From Spirochaeta sp. (lineage in GTDB: Bacteria > Spirochaetota > Spirochaetia > DSM-27196 > Alkalispirochaetaceae), in assembly GCA_007117185.1 (NCBI GenBank), contig SKHA01000146.1, positions 1 to 13,310 on the forward strand: 13,310 nt of DNA, read 5' to 3'. A model generated the notes under the pieces. The model was not told the origin of the DNA, made no database searches, and was given only the letters and a program-made list of their open reading frames with translations. Position numbers and translations under genes: made by a program. Position 1 is the first letter of the stretch. Every line of letters starts with the position of its first letter. Positions 1 through 6,147 of this stretch are shown in pieces.

Positions 1-2
1 CC

Positions 3-542
3 ACCAGCACCAACACCTTCACCGTCCGGATCCCGGCGGACCAGTTTGTGCGACGCGGCACCTACAACGACGAGATCGTTGTGTCCCTGTACCAGGGCCA
101 GGCCAACCAGCCCGCTCAGGCTGTCCTGATCGGGCAGCAGTCGGTGAGTCTCACCTCGGTGACTCCCACAGTCGCCCAGATCGCCCTGGACGGGCAGGGG
201 CAGACTACCCTGGACTTCGGCTTCCTCACCGCCGGAACGGTACGGGAGGCGGAGCTGTTCTTTCGCACCAACGCAGCGTACCGCATCGACGCCACCAGCG
301 AGCACGGCGGGGTGCTGCAGAATGTCTTCCAGAGCGGGGGCAACCCGGTTCCGTACCAGCTGCGGGTGGACGGGTCCCTGGTTGACCTGACTTCTCCGGC
401 GCTGATAACGCTGGGGCTGACGGTAGCCGGATCCAGTACCACCTGGGAGACGATACCCCTGTCGGTAACGATCGGTCCCGTTTCAGGGGTGCTCCCCGGT
501 CTCTTTCAGGACGTGATCACCTTCACCATCTCTAATTTCTGA
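3..542 (+). CDS. Secreted spore-coat-U/fimbrial-type beta-domain protein, 3' end (partial)
   Basis: The reading frame is open from the window edge, so the start and any signal peptide lie outside; 179 codons are visible. The first 30 or so residues end with IPADQFVRRGTYNDEIVV, which resembles the closing strand of a spore coat protein U (SCPU) domain (usual pattern PAGQ...G.Y.D.V.V). A second similar module follows and closes the protein with VPYQLRVDG and then GLFQDVITFTISNF. There are thus at least two tandem domains, ending at the stop codon in the way typical of this family. SCPU proteins are generally exported and assembled by chaperone-usher systems, so a surface or pilus-like role is an inference; no chaperone or usher is in the window. 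No cysteines are visible in this part. The fold call rests on pattern recognition only. Confidence 0.6.
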   Translation, partial: TSTNTFTVRIPADQFVRRGTYNDEIVVSLYQGQANQPAQAVLIGQQSVSLTSVTPTVAQIALDGQGQTTLDFGFLTAGTVREAELFFRTNAAYRIDATSEHGGVLQNVFQSGGNPVPYQLRVDGSLVDLTSPALITLGLTVAGSSTTWETIPLSVTIGPVSGVLPGLFQDVITFTISNF

Positions 543-587
543 TCGAAACTGTAATAAATTACCAAGTGTTTTTATTGCTCGCTCCAA

Positions 588-607
588 CGTGATTTATCGT
601 GAATTAA
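588..607 (+). repeat. Tandem 10-bp direct repeat abutting the rnf -35 box
   Basis: CGTGATTTAT (588-597) is followed directly by CGTGAATTAA (598-607), with 8 of 10 bases identical and a period of one helical turn. It ends one base before the -35 hexamer at 609. Such same-face repeats next to a -35 box are typical of activator sites, but the regulator is unknown and chance in AT-rich DNA is possible. Confidence 0.35.
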
Positions 608-608
608 G

Positions 609-637
609 TTGCAATAAAACCAATCCACCGCTATACT
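609..637 (+). promoter_or_regulatory. Predicted sigma70-type promoter of the rseC-rnf operon
   Basis: The -35 box TTGCAA (609-614) and -10 box TATACT (632-637) are separated by the optimal 17 bp. Transcription would start near 643-645, only about 8-10 nt before the rseC ATG at 653. No good Shine-Dalgarno sequence fits in so short a leader, so initiation on a near-leaderless mRNA is implied. This is the best promoter candidate upstream of the operon. Confidence 0.65.
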
Positions 638-652
638 GCTTCCGGTAACAAG

Positions 653-1090
653 ATGAGTGGTAACGATCAGCAATGTCGAGTGGTGAGCCGCCAGGGAGTG
701 GTAACCGCTTGTGACGATAGATTTGTGGATGTGCAGATTCTGCAACCCGGTGCGTGTGCCTCCTGCCATATCAAGGCGCTCTGCTCCGCCGGGGAGTCTG
801 CGGTCAAGACCGTTCGGGCACCGCAGGATGGCTCGTTGCGCCCGGGAATGTCCGTCATCCTCTCCATGGAAGAGCGGATGGGGTGGCTGGGTGTCCTGGT
901 GGGCTTTGTGCTGCCACTGATCCTGATGGTGGCGGTGCTCTTCCTGGTCCGCGCCAGGGTTGCCCGTGAGGAGATCGCCGGGTTGACGGCGTTGCTCTCC
1001 CTTGTTCCGTACTACATTGCGGTTCACGCCGCGCGGGACCACTTTGCGCGGATCGTTCACTTTACCGTTCAGAAGGAAGGTATCTCGTGA
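653..1090 (+). CDS. rseC: RseC/MucC-family membrane protein (SoxR-reducing system / Rnf partner)
   Basis: This 145-residue protein matches the RseC pattern. A small N-terminal domain contains a CxxCx5C motif (C35, C38, C44), followed by two membrane helices at about 78-99 and 108-125. In E. coli, RseC acts with the Rsx (Rnf) complex to reduce the SoxR iron-sulfur cluster. In many bacteria with the rnfBCDGEA order an rseC-like gene heads the operon, as here. Its 3' end overlaps the rnfB start by 4 bp (GTGA). The ATG at 653 is chosen because it is the first start after the promoter and keeps the family's N-terminal strand. No clear Shine-Dalgarno sequence precedes it, and GTG codons at 680 or 683 are weaker alternatives. 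A role in assembling or stabilising Rnf, rather than SoxR reduction, is possible since no soxR is visible. Confidence 0.85.
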   Translation: MSGNDQQCRVVSRQGVVTACDDRFVDVQILQPGACASCHIKALCSAGESAVKTVRAPQDGSLRPGMSVILSMEERMGWLGVLVGFVLPLILMVAVLFLVRARVAREEIAGLTALLSLVPYYIAVHAARDHFARIVHFTVQKEGIS

Positions 1091-1965
1091 GTCAGATCAT
1101 TCTATTTTCCGTCCTCACCCTTGGATCGGTGGCGGCGGTGTTTGCCACCATTCTGTATGTAATTGCCCAGCGTTTCGCTGTGGAAGAAGACCCCCGGCTC
1201 AGCGAGGTGGCCGAGATGCTTCCAGGGATCAACTGCGGCGCCTGCGGGTTTCCCGGTTGTCCTGGAATGGCCCAGGCGCTGGTTGAAGGCGCTGACCAGG
1301 GGGACATATCGCACCTGAACTGCCCTCCCGGGGGCACCGAGGTGATGGCTACCATCGGTGGCTACTTCGGACTTGAGACCGGATCAGCCAAGGAAACGGT
1401 GGCGGTACTGCGCTGCGGCGGATCCTGTGAACATGCCCCCGCCAGGAGCGAGTACGACGGGCCCCGCAGCTGTGTAATCGCCCACGGCACCTTCGCCGGG
1501 GAGAGCGGTTGTCCCTTTGGGTGTCTTGGACACGGTGACTGTGAGGTGGTATGTCCCTTCGACGCGATCACCATGAACAGCGAGACGGGGTTGCCCGAGG
1601 TAGACCAGCAGCTGTGTACCAGCTGCGGCGCCTGTGTTCGCGCCTGCCCCCGAAAACTCTTCCAGATTCGCCCGGTAGGCCGTCGGGACCGTCGGGTATG
1701 GATCAACTGCCGCAGTACCGAGCCGGCTGTGCTGGCCCGGAAGAACTGCGCCGTCGCCTGCATCGCTTGCGGCAAGTGCAAAACCACCTGCGACTCCATC
1801 GTCCAGGCGATCACCATTGAGAACAACCTCGCCTATATCGACCACGACAAGTGCATATCCTGCGGAAAGTGCGTCACCGTTTGTCCCACCAAAGCGATCG
1901 CCGCGACCTTTGAGCCACCGCAACCGAAACCAAAACCCGCTGCCGCTGAACCGGCAGCCACTTGA
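1087..1965 (+). CDS. rnfB: Rnf complex subunit RnfB, long polyferredoxin form
   Basis: RnfB is the electron-entry subunit of the Rnf complex and accepts electrons from reduced ferredoxin. The 292-residue product has an N-terminal membrane anchor (about 4-27). The Fe-S domain follows, with C50, C53, C58 and C79. A cysteine-rich region comes next (C110, C114, C129, C142, C146, C152, C156), then three clear ferredoxin motifs: C177/180/183/187, C225/228/231/235 and C256/259/262/266. It has 25 cysteines in all. It is about 100 residues longer than E. coli RsxB and matches the multi-ferredoxin form known from Bacteroidetes and clostridia. The tail (about 278-292) is rich in proline, lysine and alanine. 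The GTG start at 1087 overlaps the rseC stop (GTGA) and follows an AAGGAAGG ribosome binding site ending near 1080. Confidence 0.96.
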   Translation: MSQIILFSVLTLGSVAAVFATILYVIAQRFAVEEDPRLSEVAEMLPGINCGACGFPGCPGMAQALVEGADQGDISHLNCPPGGTEVMATIGGYFGLETGSAKETVAVLRCGGSCEHAPARSEYDGPRSCVIAHGTFAGESGCPFGCLGHGDCEVVCPFDAITMNSETGLPEVDQQLCTSCGACVRACPRKLFQIRPVGRRDRRVWINCRSTEPAVLARKNCAVACIACGKCKTTCDSIVQAITIENNLAYIDHDKCISCGKCVTVCPTKAIAATFEPPQPKPKPAAAEPAAT

Positions 1966-1983
1966 GCCACCGGAGGAGCGCAG

Positions 1984-3363
1984 ATGCAGAAACTCAAGAC
2001 CTTTTCCATCGGTGGGGTCCACCCGCCGGAAAACAAACTGACAGACCATATGGCGATCCGCGACCTGCCCCCGCCGCCGCAGGTGGCGATTCCGGTGAGC
2101 CAGCACATCGGCAAGCCCGGACAACTTCAGGTTGAACGCGGAACCACCGTACGGGTGGGAACCCTGCTGGCAAAAGCAGACGGGTTTATCTCCGCGGCGG
2201 TCCATTCATCCGTCTCCGGTACAGTCAAGAAGATCGATTCGGTCATCGATTCTCAGGGGCACCGCCGCCAGGCGGTGATCATCGCCGTGGAAGGTGACGA
2301 GTGGGAGGAGGGGATCGATACCTCTCCCGAACTGCTGGAGGATATCTCCCTGGACCGCGGAGCGATCGTTACCCGAATCGCCGAGGCGGGGATCGTTGGC
2401 GCCGGGGGCGCAACCTTTCCCACGGCGGTAAAGTTCAGTATCCCCGAAGGGCGGACCATCGACACCCTGATCATCAACGGAGTGGAGTGCGAACCCTACC
2501 TGACCGCGGATCACCGGCTGATGCTTGAGAACGCGGATGAGCTGATCGTGGGCACACGGCTGCTGATGCAGGCTGCCGGAGTTGCCCGGGCGTTCATCGG
2601 GATAGAGTCAAACAAGCCCGACGCGATTGAGTTGCTTCAGGAGCGGATTCGCCTGAAGGCAGGGGAGGGCAAAATACCCGAGGGGTTCATCTCCGTCCTG
2701 GCCCTTCAGCAGCGGTACCCTCAAGGGGGTGAGAAACAACTCATTCAGGCGGCTACCGGGCGGGAGGTTCCCAGCGGCAAGTTGCCCCTGGACGTTCACT
2801 GTGTTGTCAGCAACGTCAGCACGACCATCGCCGTCTACCAGGCGATGCAGAAAAATCGCCCCTTTGTAGACCGCATCGTCACCGTCACCGGCAAGGCTTT
2901 GGTGGCCGCCGGCGGGGGAGCAAACCTGCGGGTGCGCATCGGTACCCCCCTGGGTGCGGTGATCGAGGCCGCCGGCGGCGTTCCCGACGGTACCGGTAAG
3001 ATCATCATGGGCGGGCCCATGACCGGGCGTTCTGTTACCAGCCTTGAGGTACCCATCACCAAAGGTTCCGGCGGGGTGATCATGATCGACCGCAGCGAAG
3101 CACGGCGCTACGCCGTGGGGCACTGCATCCGCTGTTCCCGCTGCGTCGGCGGCTGCCCCATGGGGCTGGAGCCGTACCTCCTGGAGAAGCTGGTGCAGAA
3201 GGAACGCTACGAAGAGGCGGAGGCCCTGAGCATCATGGACTGTATTGAATGCGGCAGTTGCAGTTACTCCTGCCCCGCCAACCGGCCGCTCCTGGACTGG
3301 ATCCGGTTGGGCAAGGGCAAGGTAGGAGAGCTGCGGCGCGCACGAATGAGAGGCACAACGTGA
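1984..3363 (+). CDS. rnfC: Rnf complex subunit RnfC (NADH/FMN-binding, two [4Fe-4S])
   Basis: RnfC is the peripheral subunit that exchanges electrons with NAD+. The 459-residue protein opens with the family's N-terminal segment (FSIGGVHPPENK, residues 7-18) and a biotinyl-like domain to about residue 80. The glycine-rich nucleotide/FMN region GIVGAGGATFPTAVKF follows near 136-151. After the SLBB-like region come two C-terminal ferredoxin motifs: C381/C384/C387/C391 and C420/C423/C426/C430. It lacks the long alanine- and lysine-rich C-terminal extension of E. coli RsxC. The ATG at 1984 sits behind a strong GGAGGAG site (1972-1978). The 18-nt gap from rnfB is the only sizeable gap in the operon, so this gene probably has independent strong translation initiation. 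Confidence 0.96.
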   Translation: MQKLKTFSIGGVHPPENKLTDHMAIRDLPPPPQVAIPVSQHIGKPGQLQVERGTTVRVGTLLAKADGFISAAVHSSVSGTVKKIDSVIDSQGHRRQAVIIAVEGDEWEEGIDTSPELLEDISLDRGAIVTRIAEAGIVGAGGATFPTAVKFSIPEGRTIDTLIINGVECEPYLTADHRLMLENADELIVGTRLLMQAAGVARAFIGIESNKPDAIELLQERIRLKAGEGKIPEGFISVLALQQRYPQGGEKQLIQAATGREVPSGKLPLDVHCVVSNVSTTIAVYQAMQKNRPFVDRIVTVTGKALVAAGGGANLRVRIGTPLGAVIEAAGGVPDGTGKIIMGGPMTGRSVTSLEVPITKGSGGVIMIDRSEARRYAVGHCIRCSRCVGGCPMGLEPYLLEKLVQKERYEEAEALSIMDCIECGSCSYSCPANRPLLDWIRLGKGKVGELRRARMRGTT

Positions 3364-4364
3364 GTACAGAACACCTTATTGTGGCGCTTCCGCCGCACGA
3401 GCGCAGCAGCGTCTCGATCTCCCGGATCATGTGGGCAGTTGTGCTGGCCCTCGTACCGACAACTGTCGCCGGGGTGTTTTTCTACGGGATCCGCCCGCTG
3501 GTTCTGACCCTGGTGGCCGTCGCCTTTGCCGTGGCGGTGGAACACCTTGTGGTGCGGTATCTCTTCCGTCGGGAAACCACCTCCATCACCGACGGCTCGG
3601 CGGTGGTGACGGGGATGCTCCTGGCGTTCAACGTTCCGGCATCCCTGCCATTCTGGCAGATCGCCCTGGGGGCGGTGGTTGCGGTGGGGGTGGGCAAGAT
3701 GGCCTTTGGCGGGATCGGCAACAACCCGTTCAACCCCGCGCTGGTAGGCCGGGCGTTCCTGCTGATCAGCTTTCCCGTGGATATGACCACCTGGCCGGTA
3801 CCCGGGGCGGCGCGACTCAGCCTGGACCTCTCCGCCGTTACCGGAGCCACCCCGCTGGCGCTGGTGAAGGATGTGGGTTCCGCCGGGCTTGGGCAGGTTG
3901 ATCTGCCGTCGTACCTGGACCTTTTTCTGGGCAACATCGGCGGGTGTATCGGCGAGGCCAGCGCTCTGGCGGTTATCATTGGCGGGCTCTTTCTGGTCTG
4001 GCGGGGTTTTATCCCGTGGCAGTTGCCCCTGGTCTACCTGGCCGGGCTGGCGGTGGTGACCGGCGTGGCCTGGGTGGTAAACCCGGGCATCTACGTTGAC
4101 CCGCTCTACCACGTCCTGGCGGGCGGGGCGATGCTGGCGGCGTGGTTTATGGTCACCGATATGACCACCTCGCCGATGTCGCTGACCGGCCGGATCGTCT
4201 TCGCCGGCAGCGCCGGGGTGCTCACCGGAGTCATCCGCCTCTTCGGGGGATTTCCCGAGGGGGCAAGCTACTCCATTCTGATCATGAACGCCCTCGTTCC
4301 GGTGATCGACCGCCACATCAGACCGCGCACCTTCGGGCACGGCAAGAGTGGAGGTGCGGCATGA
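3360..4364 (+). CDS. rnfD: Rnf complex membrane subunit RnfD (covalent FMN)
   Basis: This 334-residue integral membrane protein of the RnfD/NqrB family has about nine or ten hydrophobic segments. The flavinylation motif TGATPLA (161-167) places the covalent FMN on T164. Other family landmarks are GGIGNNPFNPALVGRAF (117-133), MVTDMTTSP (264-272) and the FPEGASYSILIMN segment (298-310). RnfD lies on the electron and ion path of the complex. The GTG at 3360 is chosen because it overlaps the rnfC stop (GTGA, 3360-3363) and follows GAGAGG (3348-3353). The frame stays open upstream into rnfC, but starting there would add about 37 residues not found in the family. Confidence 0.95.
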   Translation: MSTEHLIVALPPHERSSVSISRIMWAVVLALVPTTVAGVFFYGIRPLVLTLVAVAFAVAVEHLVVRYLFRRETTSITDGSAVVTGMLLAFNVPASLPFWQIALGAVVAVGVGKMAFGGIGNNPFNPALVGRAFLLISFPVDMTTWPVPGAARLSLDLSAVTGATPLALVKDVGSAGLGQVDLPSYLDLFLGNIGGCIGEASALAVIIGGLFLVWRGFIPWQLPLVYLAGLAVVTGVAWVVNPGIYVDPLYHVLAGGAMLAAWFMVTDMTTSPMSLTGRIVFAGSAGVLTGVIRLFGGFPEGASYSILIMNALVPVIDRHIRPRTFGHGKSGGAA

Positions 4365-4909
4365 AAAAGCTGGAGTCAACACTGCCCAACATGTTCATTG
4401 TCCTGACGCTGATCGCCCTCATCTCCGCGGCGGCCCTGGGGGCAACCTACGGGGTGACCGAGCCGATTCTGGCGGAGCAAGCGCGACAGCGGCGGATACA
4501 GGCGGTGTCCGAGGTAGTACCGGCGTTTGATAACCAGCCCACCGACGAAGCGATCACCCCACCTGACAATCCGTCGGTGCAACTCTTTCCGGCGCGCCGG
4601 GCAGGAGAAGCCGTCGGAGCGGCGGTGCAGATCTCCACCGGCGCCGGCTACGGCGGCACCATCGAACTGATGGTGGGGTTCGGCAGCGACGGTACCGTCA
4701 CCGGGTTGTCGGTGCTGCGGCACCAGGAGACCCCCGGTCTGGGGGCCCGGATCACCCAGGAGGGGTTCCGCAGCCAGTTCGTGGGGCAGGCTCCGGCGGA
4801 TGAACTGCAGATCGACGGGATCACCGCTGCCACCATCAGTTCACAAGCGGTGATCGCCGCAGTGGAGCGGGCGTGGCAGATCCTGGAATCAACGGGAGGT
4901 ATCCGATGA
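4361..4909 (+). CDS. rnfG: Rnf complex subunit RnfG (covalent FMN)
   Basis: This 182-residue protein has one N-terminal membrane helix (about 11-30) and a soluble FMN-binding domain on the outer face of the membrane. Landmarks are GYGG (97-100), HQETPGLG (121-128) and the flavin attachment motif DGITAATISS (152-161), with T158 as the predicted acceptor. The motif has alanine where most RnfG/NqrC proteins have glycine (TAAT rather than S/T-GAT). The ATG at 4361 overlaps the rnfD stop (ATGA) and follows a near-ideal GGAGGTG ribosome binding site (4350-4356). ApbE, which attaches the FMN, is not encoded in this window. Confidence 0.95.
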   Translation: MKKLESTLPNMFIVLTLIALISAAALGATYGVTEPILAEQARQRRIQAVSEVVPAFDNQPTDEAITPPDNPSVQLFPARRAGEAVGAAVQISTGAGYGGTIELMVGFGSDGTVTGLSVLRHQETPGLGARITQEGFRSQFVGQAPADELQIDGITAATISSQAVIAAVERAWQILESTGGIR

Positions 4910-5511
4910 GCAGCGTTACCCTGACCAGAGAGTTCACCAAGGGATTCCTCCGGGAAAACCCCGTCTTCGTTCTCCTGCTGGGAATGTGTCCCACCCTGGG
5001 CGTTACCTCCAGTGCGATCAACGGCCTCGGTATGGGGCTGGCTACCACGGCGGTACTGCTGGGAAGCAATATCGTCATCGCTGTGGTGAAAGACCTGATT
5101 CCCGACAAGGTGCGTATCCCTGCGTTCATCGTGATCATCGCCAGCTTCGTCACCATCATCGACCTCACCATGGCGGCGTTTCTGCCGCCACTGCACGAGC
5201 AGTTGGGACTGTTTATCCCCCTGATCGTGGTAAACTGCATCATCCTCGGCCGGGCCGAAGCGTTTGCCAGTCGCAATACCCTGGTGGCATCGGCGGTTGA
5301 CGGTCTGGGAATGGGTCTTGGCTTCGCCTTTGCTCTGACTCTCCTGGGAGCGATCAGGGAGTTTCTTGGCGCCGGGGCGATCTTCGGGTTGCCGGTGCCG
5401 TTCCTTTTCGACAACCCGATCCTCATCTTCATCATGCCTCCGGGAGCGTTTATCGCTCTGGGATTTCTCATCGCTGTGGTGAACACCCTGCGCGAAAAGG
5501 CGGGAGCATAA
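4906..5511 (+). CDS. rnfE: Rnf complex membrane subunit RnfE
   Basis: RnfE is a 201-residue, roughly six-helix membrane protein of the RnfE/NqrD family and pairs with RnfA to form the core channel of the complex. The conserved cysteines C28 (in GMCPTLG) and C111 (in VVNCIILGR) are present. In Rnf and Nqr structures, the equivalent cysteines from the two paired subunits jointly hold an intramembrane [2Fe-2S] cluster. The ATG at 4906 overlaps the rnfG stop (ATGA) and is preceded by GGGAGG (4894-4899). An in-frame ATG at 4873 lies inside rnfG and would add 11 residues not typical of the family. Confidence 0.95.
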   Translation: MSSVTLTREFTKGFLRENPVFVLLLGMCPTLGVTSSAINGLGMGLATTAVLLGSNIVIAVVKDLIPDKVRIPAFIVIIASFVTIIDLTMAAFLPPLHEQLGLFIPLIVVNCIILGRAEAFASRNTLVASAVDGLGMGLGFAFALTLLGAIREFLGAGAIFGLPVPFLFDNPILIFIMPPGAFIALGFLIAVVNTLREKAGA

Positions 5512-5512
5512 T

Positions 5513-6085
5513 ATGGAATATCTGATCATCATTATCAGCGCCGTGCTGGTGAACAACATTGTCCTCTCCCAGTTCCTGGGGATCTGTCCCTTTCTGGGGG
5601 TCAGCTCCCGGGTGAGCACCGCCGTTGGCATGGGTGCTGCGGTGATCTTCGTGATGACCCTGGCAACGATCGCCACCTGGTTGATCCAGCATCTGATCCT
5701 GGTGCCTCTGGGCCTTGCTTTTCTGCAGACGGTGGCATTTATCCTGGTCATCGCCGGGCTTGTGCAGCTGGTGGAAATCGTCCTGAAAAAGGTGAGTCCC
5801 GCCCTGTACCAGGCGCTGGGAGTCTTTCTGCCCCTGATAACCACCAACTGCGCCATTCTTGGGGTGGCAATTCTGGTGGTAGGCCGGGAGTACAACCTGG
5901 CTCAGGGAGTGGTCTTCGCAATCGGCAGCTCCCTGGGTTTCCTGCTGGCGTTGTACATCTTTGCGGGTATCCGGGAGAAGATGGACCTTGTGGACATCCC
6001 CCGGGCGATGCGGGGTGCCCCGATCTCTCTGGTAACCGCGGGGCTGCTGGCGCTGGCTTTTGGAGGCTTCGCCGGGCTGGTATAG
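5513..6085 (+). CDS. rnfA: Rnf complex membrane subunit RnfA
   Basis: RnfA is a 190-residue, roughly six-helix membrane subunit, paralogous to RnfE and inserted in opposite orientation in the family. The cluster cysteines are C25 (GICPFLG) and C113 (TTNCAILG), matching C28 and C111 of RnfE. It begins 1 bp after the rnfE TAA stop, with a GGAG ribosome binding site at 5503-5506 inside the end of rnfE. It closes the rseC-rnfBCDGEA operon and is followed by a hairpin. With this gene the operon has every canonical Rnf subunit. Confidence 0.96.
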   Translation: MEYLIIIISAVLVNNIVLSQFLGICPFLGVSSRVSTAVGMGAAVIFVMTLATIATWLIQHLILVPLGLAFLQTVAFILVIAGLVQLVEIVLKKVSPALYQALGVFLPLITTNCAILGVAILVVGREYNLAQGVVFAIGSSLGFLLALYIFAGIREKMDLVDIPRAMRGAPISLVTAGLLALAFGGFAGLV

Positions 6086-6093
6086 TCCCTTTG

Positions 6094-6124
6094 GGAACAC
6101 CTGTCCTTTGATAGACGGTGTTTC
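6094..6124 (+). terminator. Hairpin after rnfA, possible weak terminator or processing site
   Basis: AACACC (6096-6101) and GTC (6103-6105) pair with GAC (6114-6116) and GGTGTT (6117-6122). There is one bulged T and an 8-nt loop, and a G-U and a G-C pair extend the stem outward. A small TCCC/GGGA hairpin (6086-6096) precedes it. No T-run follows, so it is not a classical intrinsic terminator. It may stabilise the rnf mRNA 3' end or attenuate read-through into mrp. Confidence 0.4.
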
Positions 6125-6132
6125 ACCCCCTG

Positions 6133-6141
6133 TGATACGAT
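6133..6141 (+). promoter_or_regulatory. Extended -10 promoter candidate for mrp (leaderless start)
   Basis: TGATACGAT is an extended -10 element: TG at 6133-6134, one base, then TACGAT at 6136-6141. Exactly six bases separate it from the mrp ATG at 6148, so the predicted transcription start is the A of the start codon. No -35 box lies at the right distance; TTGATA at 6108-6113 is 22 bp away. No Shine-Dalgarno sequence is present. Confidence 0.45.
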
Positions 6142-6147
6142 GCGCCT

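Larger units (their letters stand above)
543..652. other. AT-rich intergenic region upstream of the rnf operon
   Basis: This 110-base gap is far richer in A and T than the surrounding genes. It holds a weak terminator-like element near 546-573: GTAA/TTAC arms around a TAAA loop, followed within six bases by a T5 run. It also holds a tandem 10-bp direct repeat (588-607), a spaced inverted repeat (568-578 with 611-620) and the promoter at 609-637. No small ORF with a plausible ribosome binding site was seen. Confidence 0.6.

Noticed and set aside
546..573. Intrinsic terminator after the SCPU-type gene
   Set aside because: The stem is short, AT-rich and bulged, and the T-run is only five bases. 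It is noted within the intergenic entry but not called as a terminator.
3249..3359. Upstream extension of rnfD into rnfC
   Set aside because: The extra residues overlap rnfC ferredoxin coding and are absent from the family. GTG at 3360 has a ribosome binding site and the usual 4-bp overlap.
3264..4382. Long open frame on the minus strand (about 372 codons) opposite rnfC/rnfD
   Set aside because: It lies fully opposite well-supported rnf genes, has the low-complexity composition of a GC-rich shadow frame (rich in G, H, P, R and Q) and has no domain.
4648..5895. 415-codon open frame on the minus strand across rnfG, rnfE and rnfA
   Set aside because: It crosses three real genes in antisense, is rich in R, T, S and P, and has no ribosome binding site or recognisable motif.
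6108..6138. A full -35/-10 promoter for mrp using TTGATA
   Set aside because: The spacer is 19 bp to a poor TGATAC box or 22 bp to TACGAT. The extended -10 alone is the better reading.
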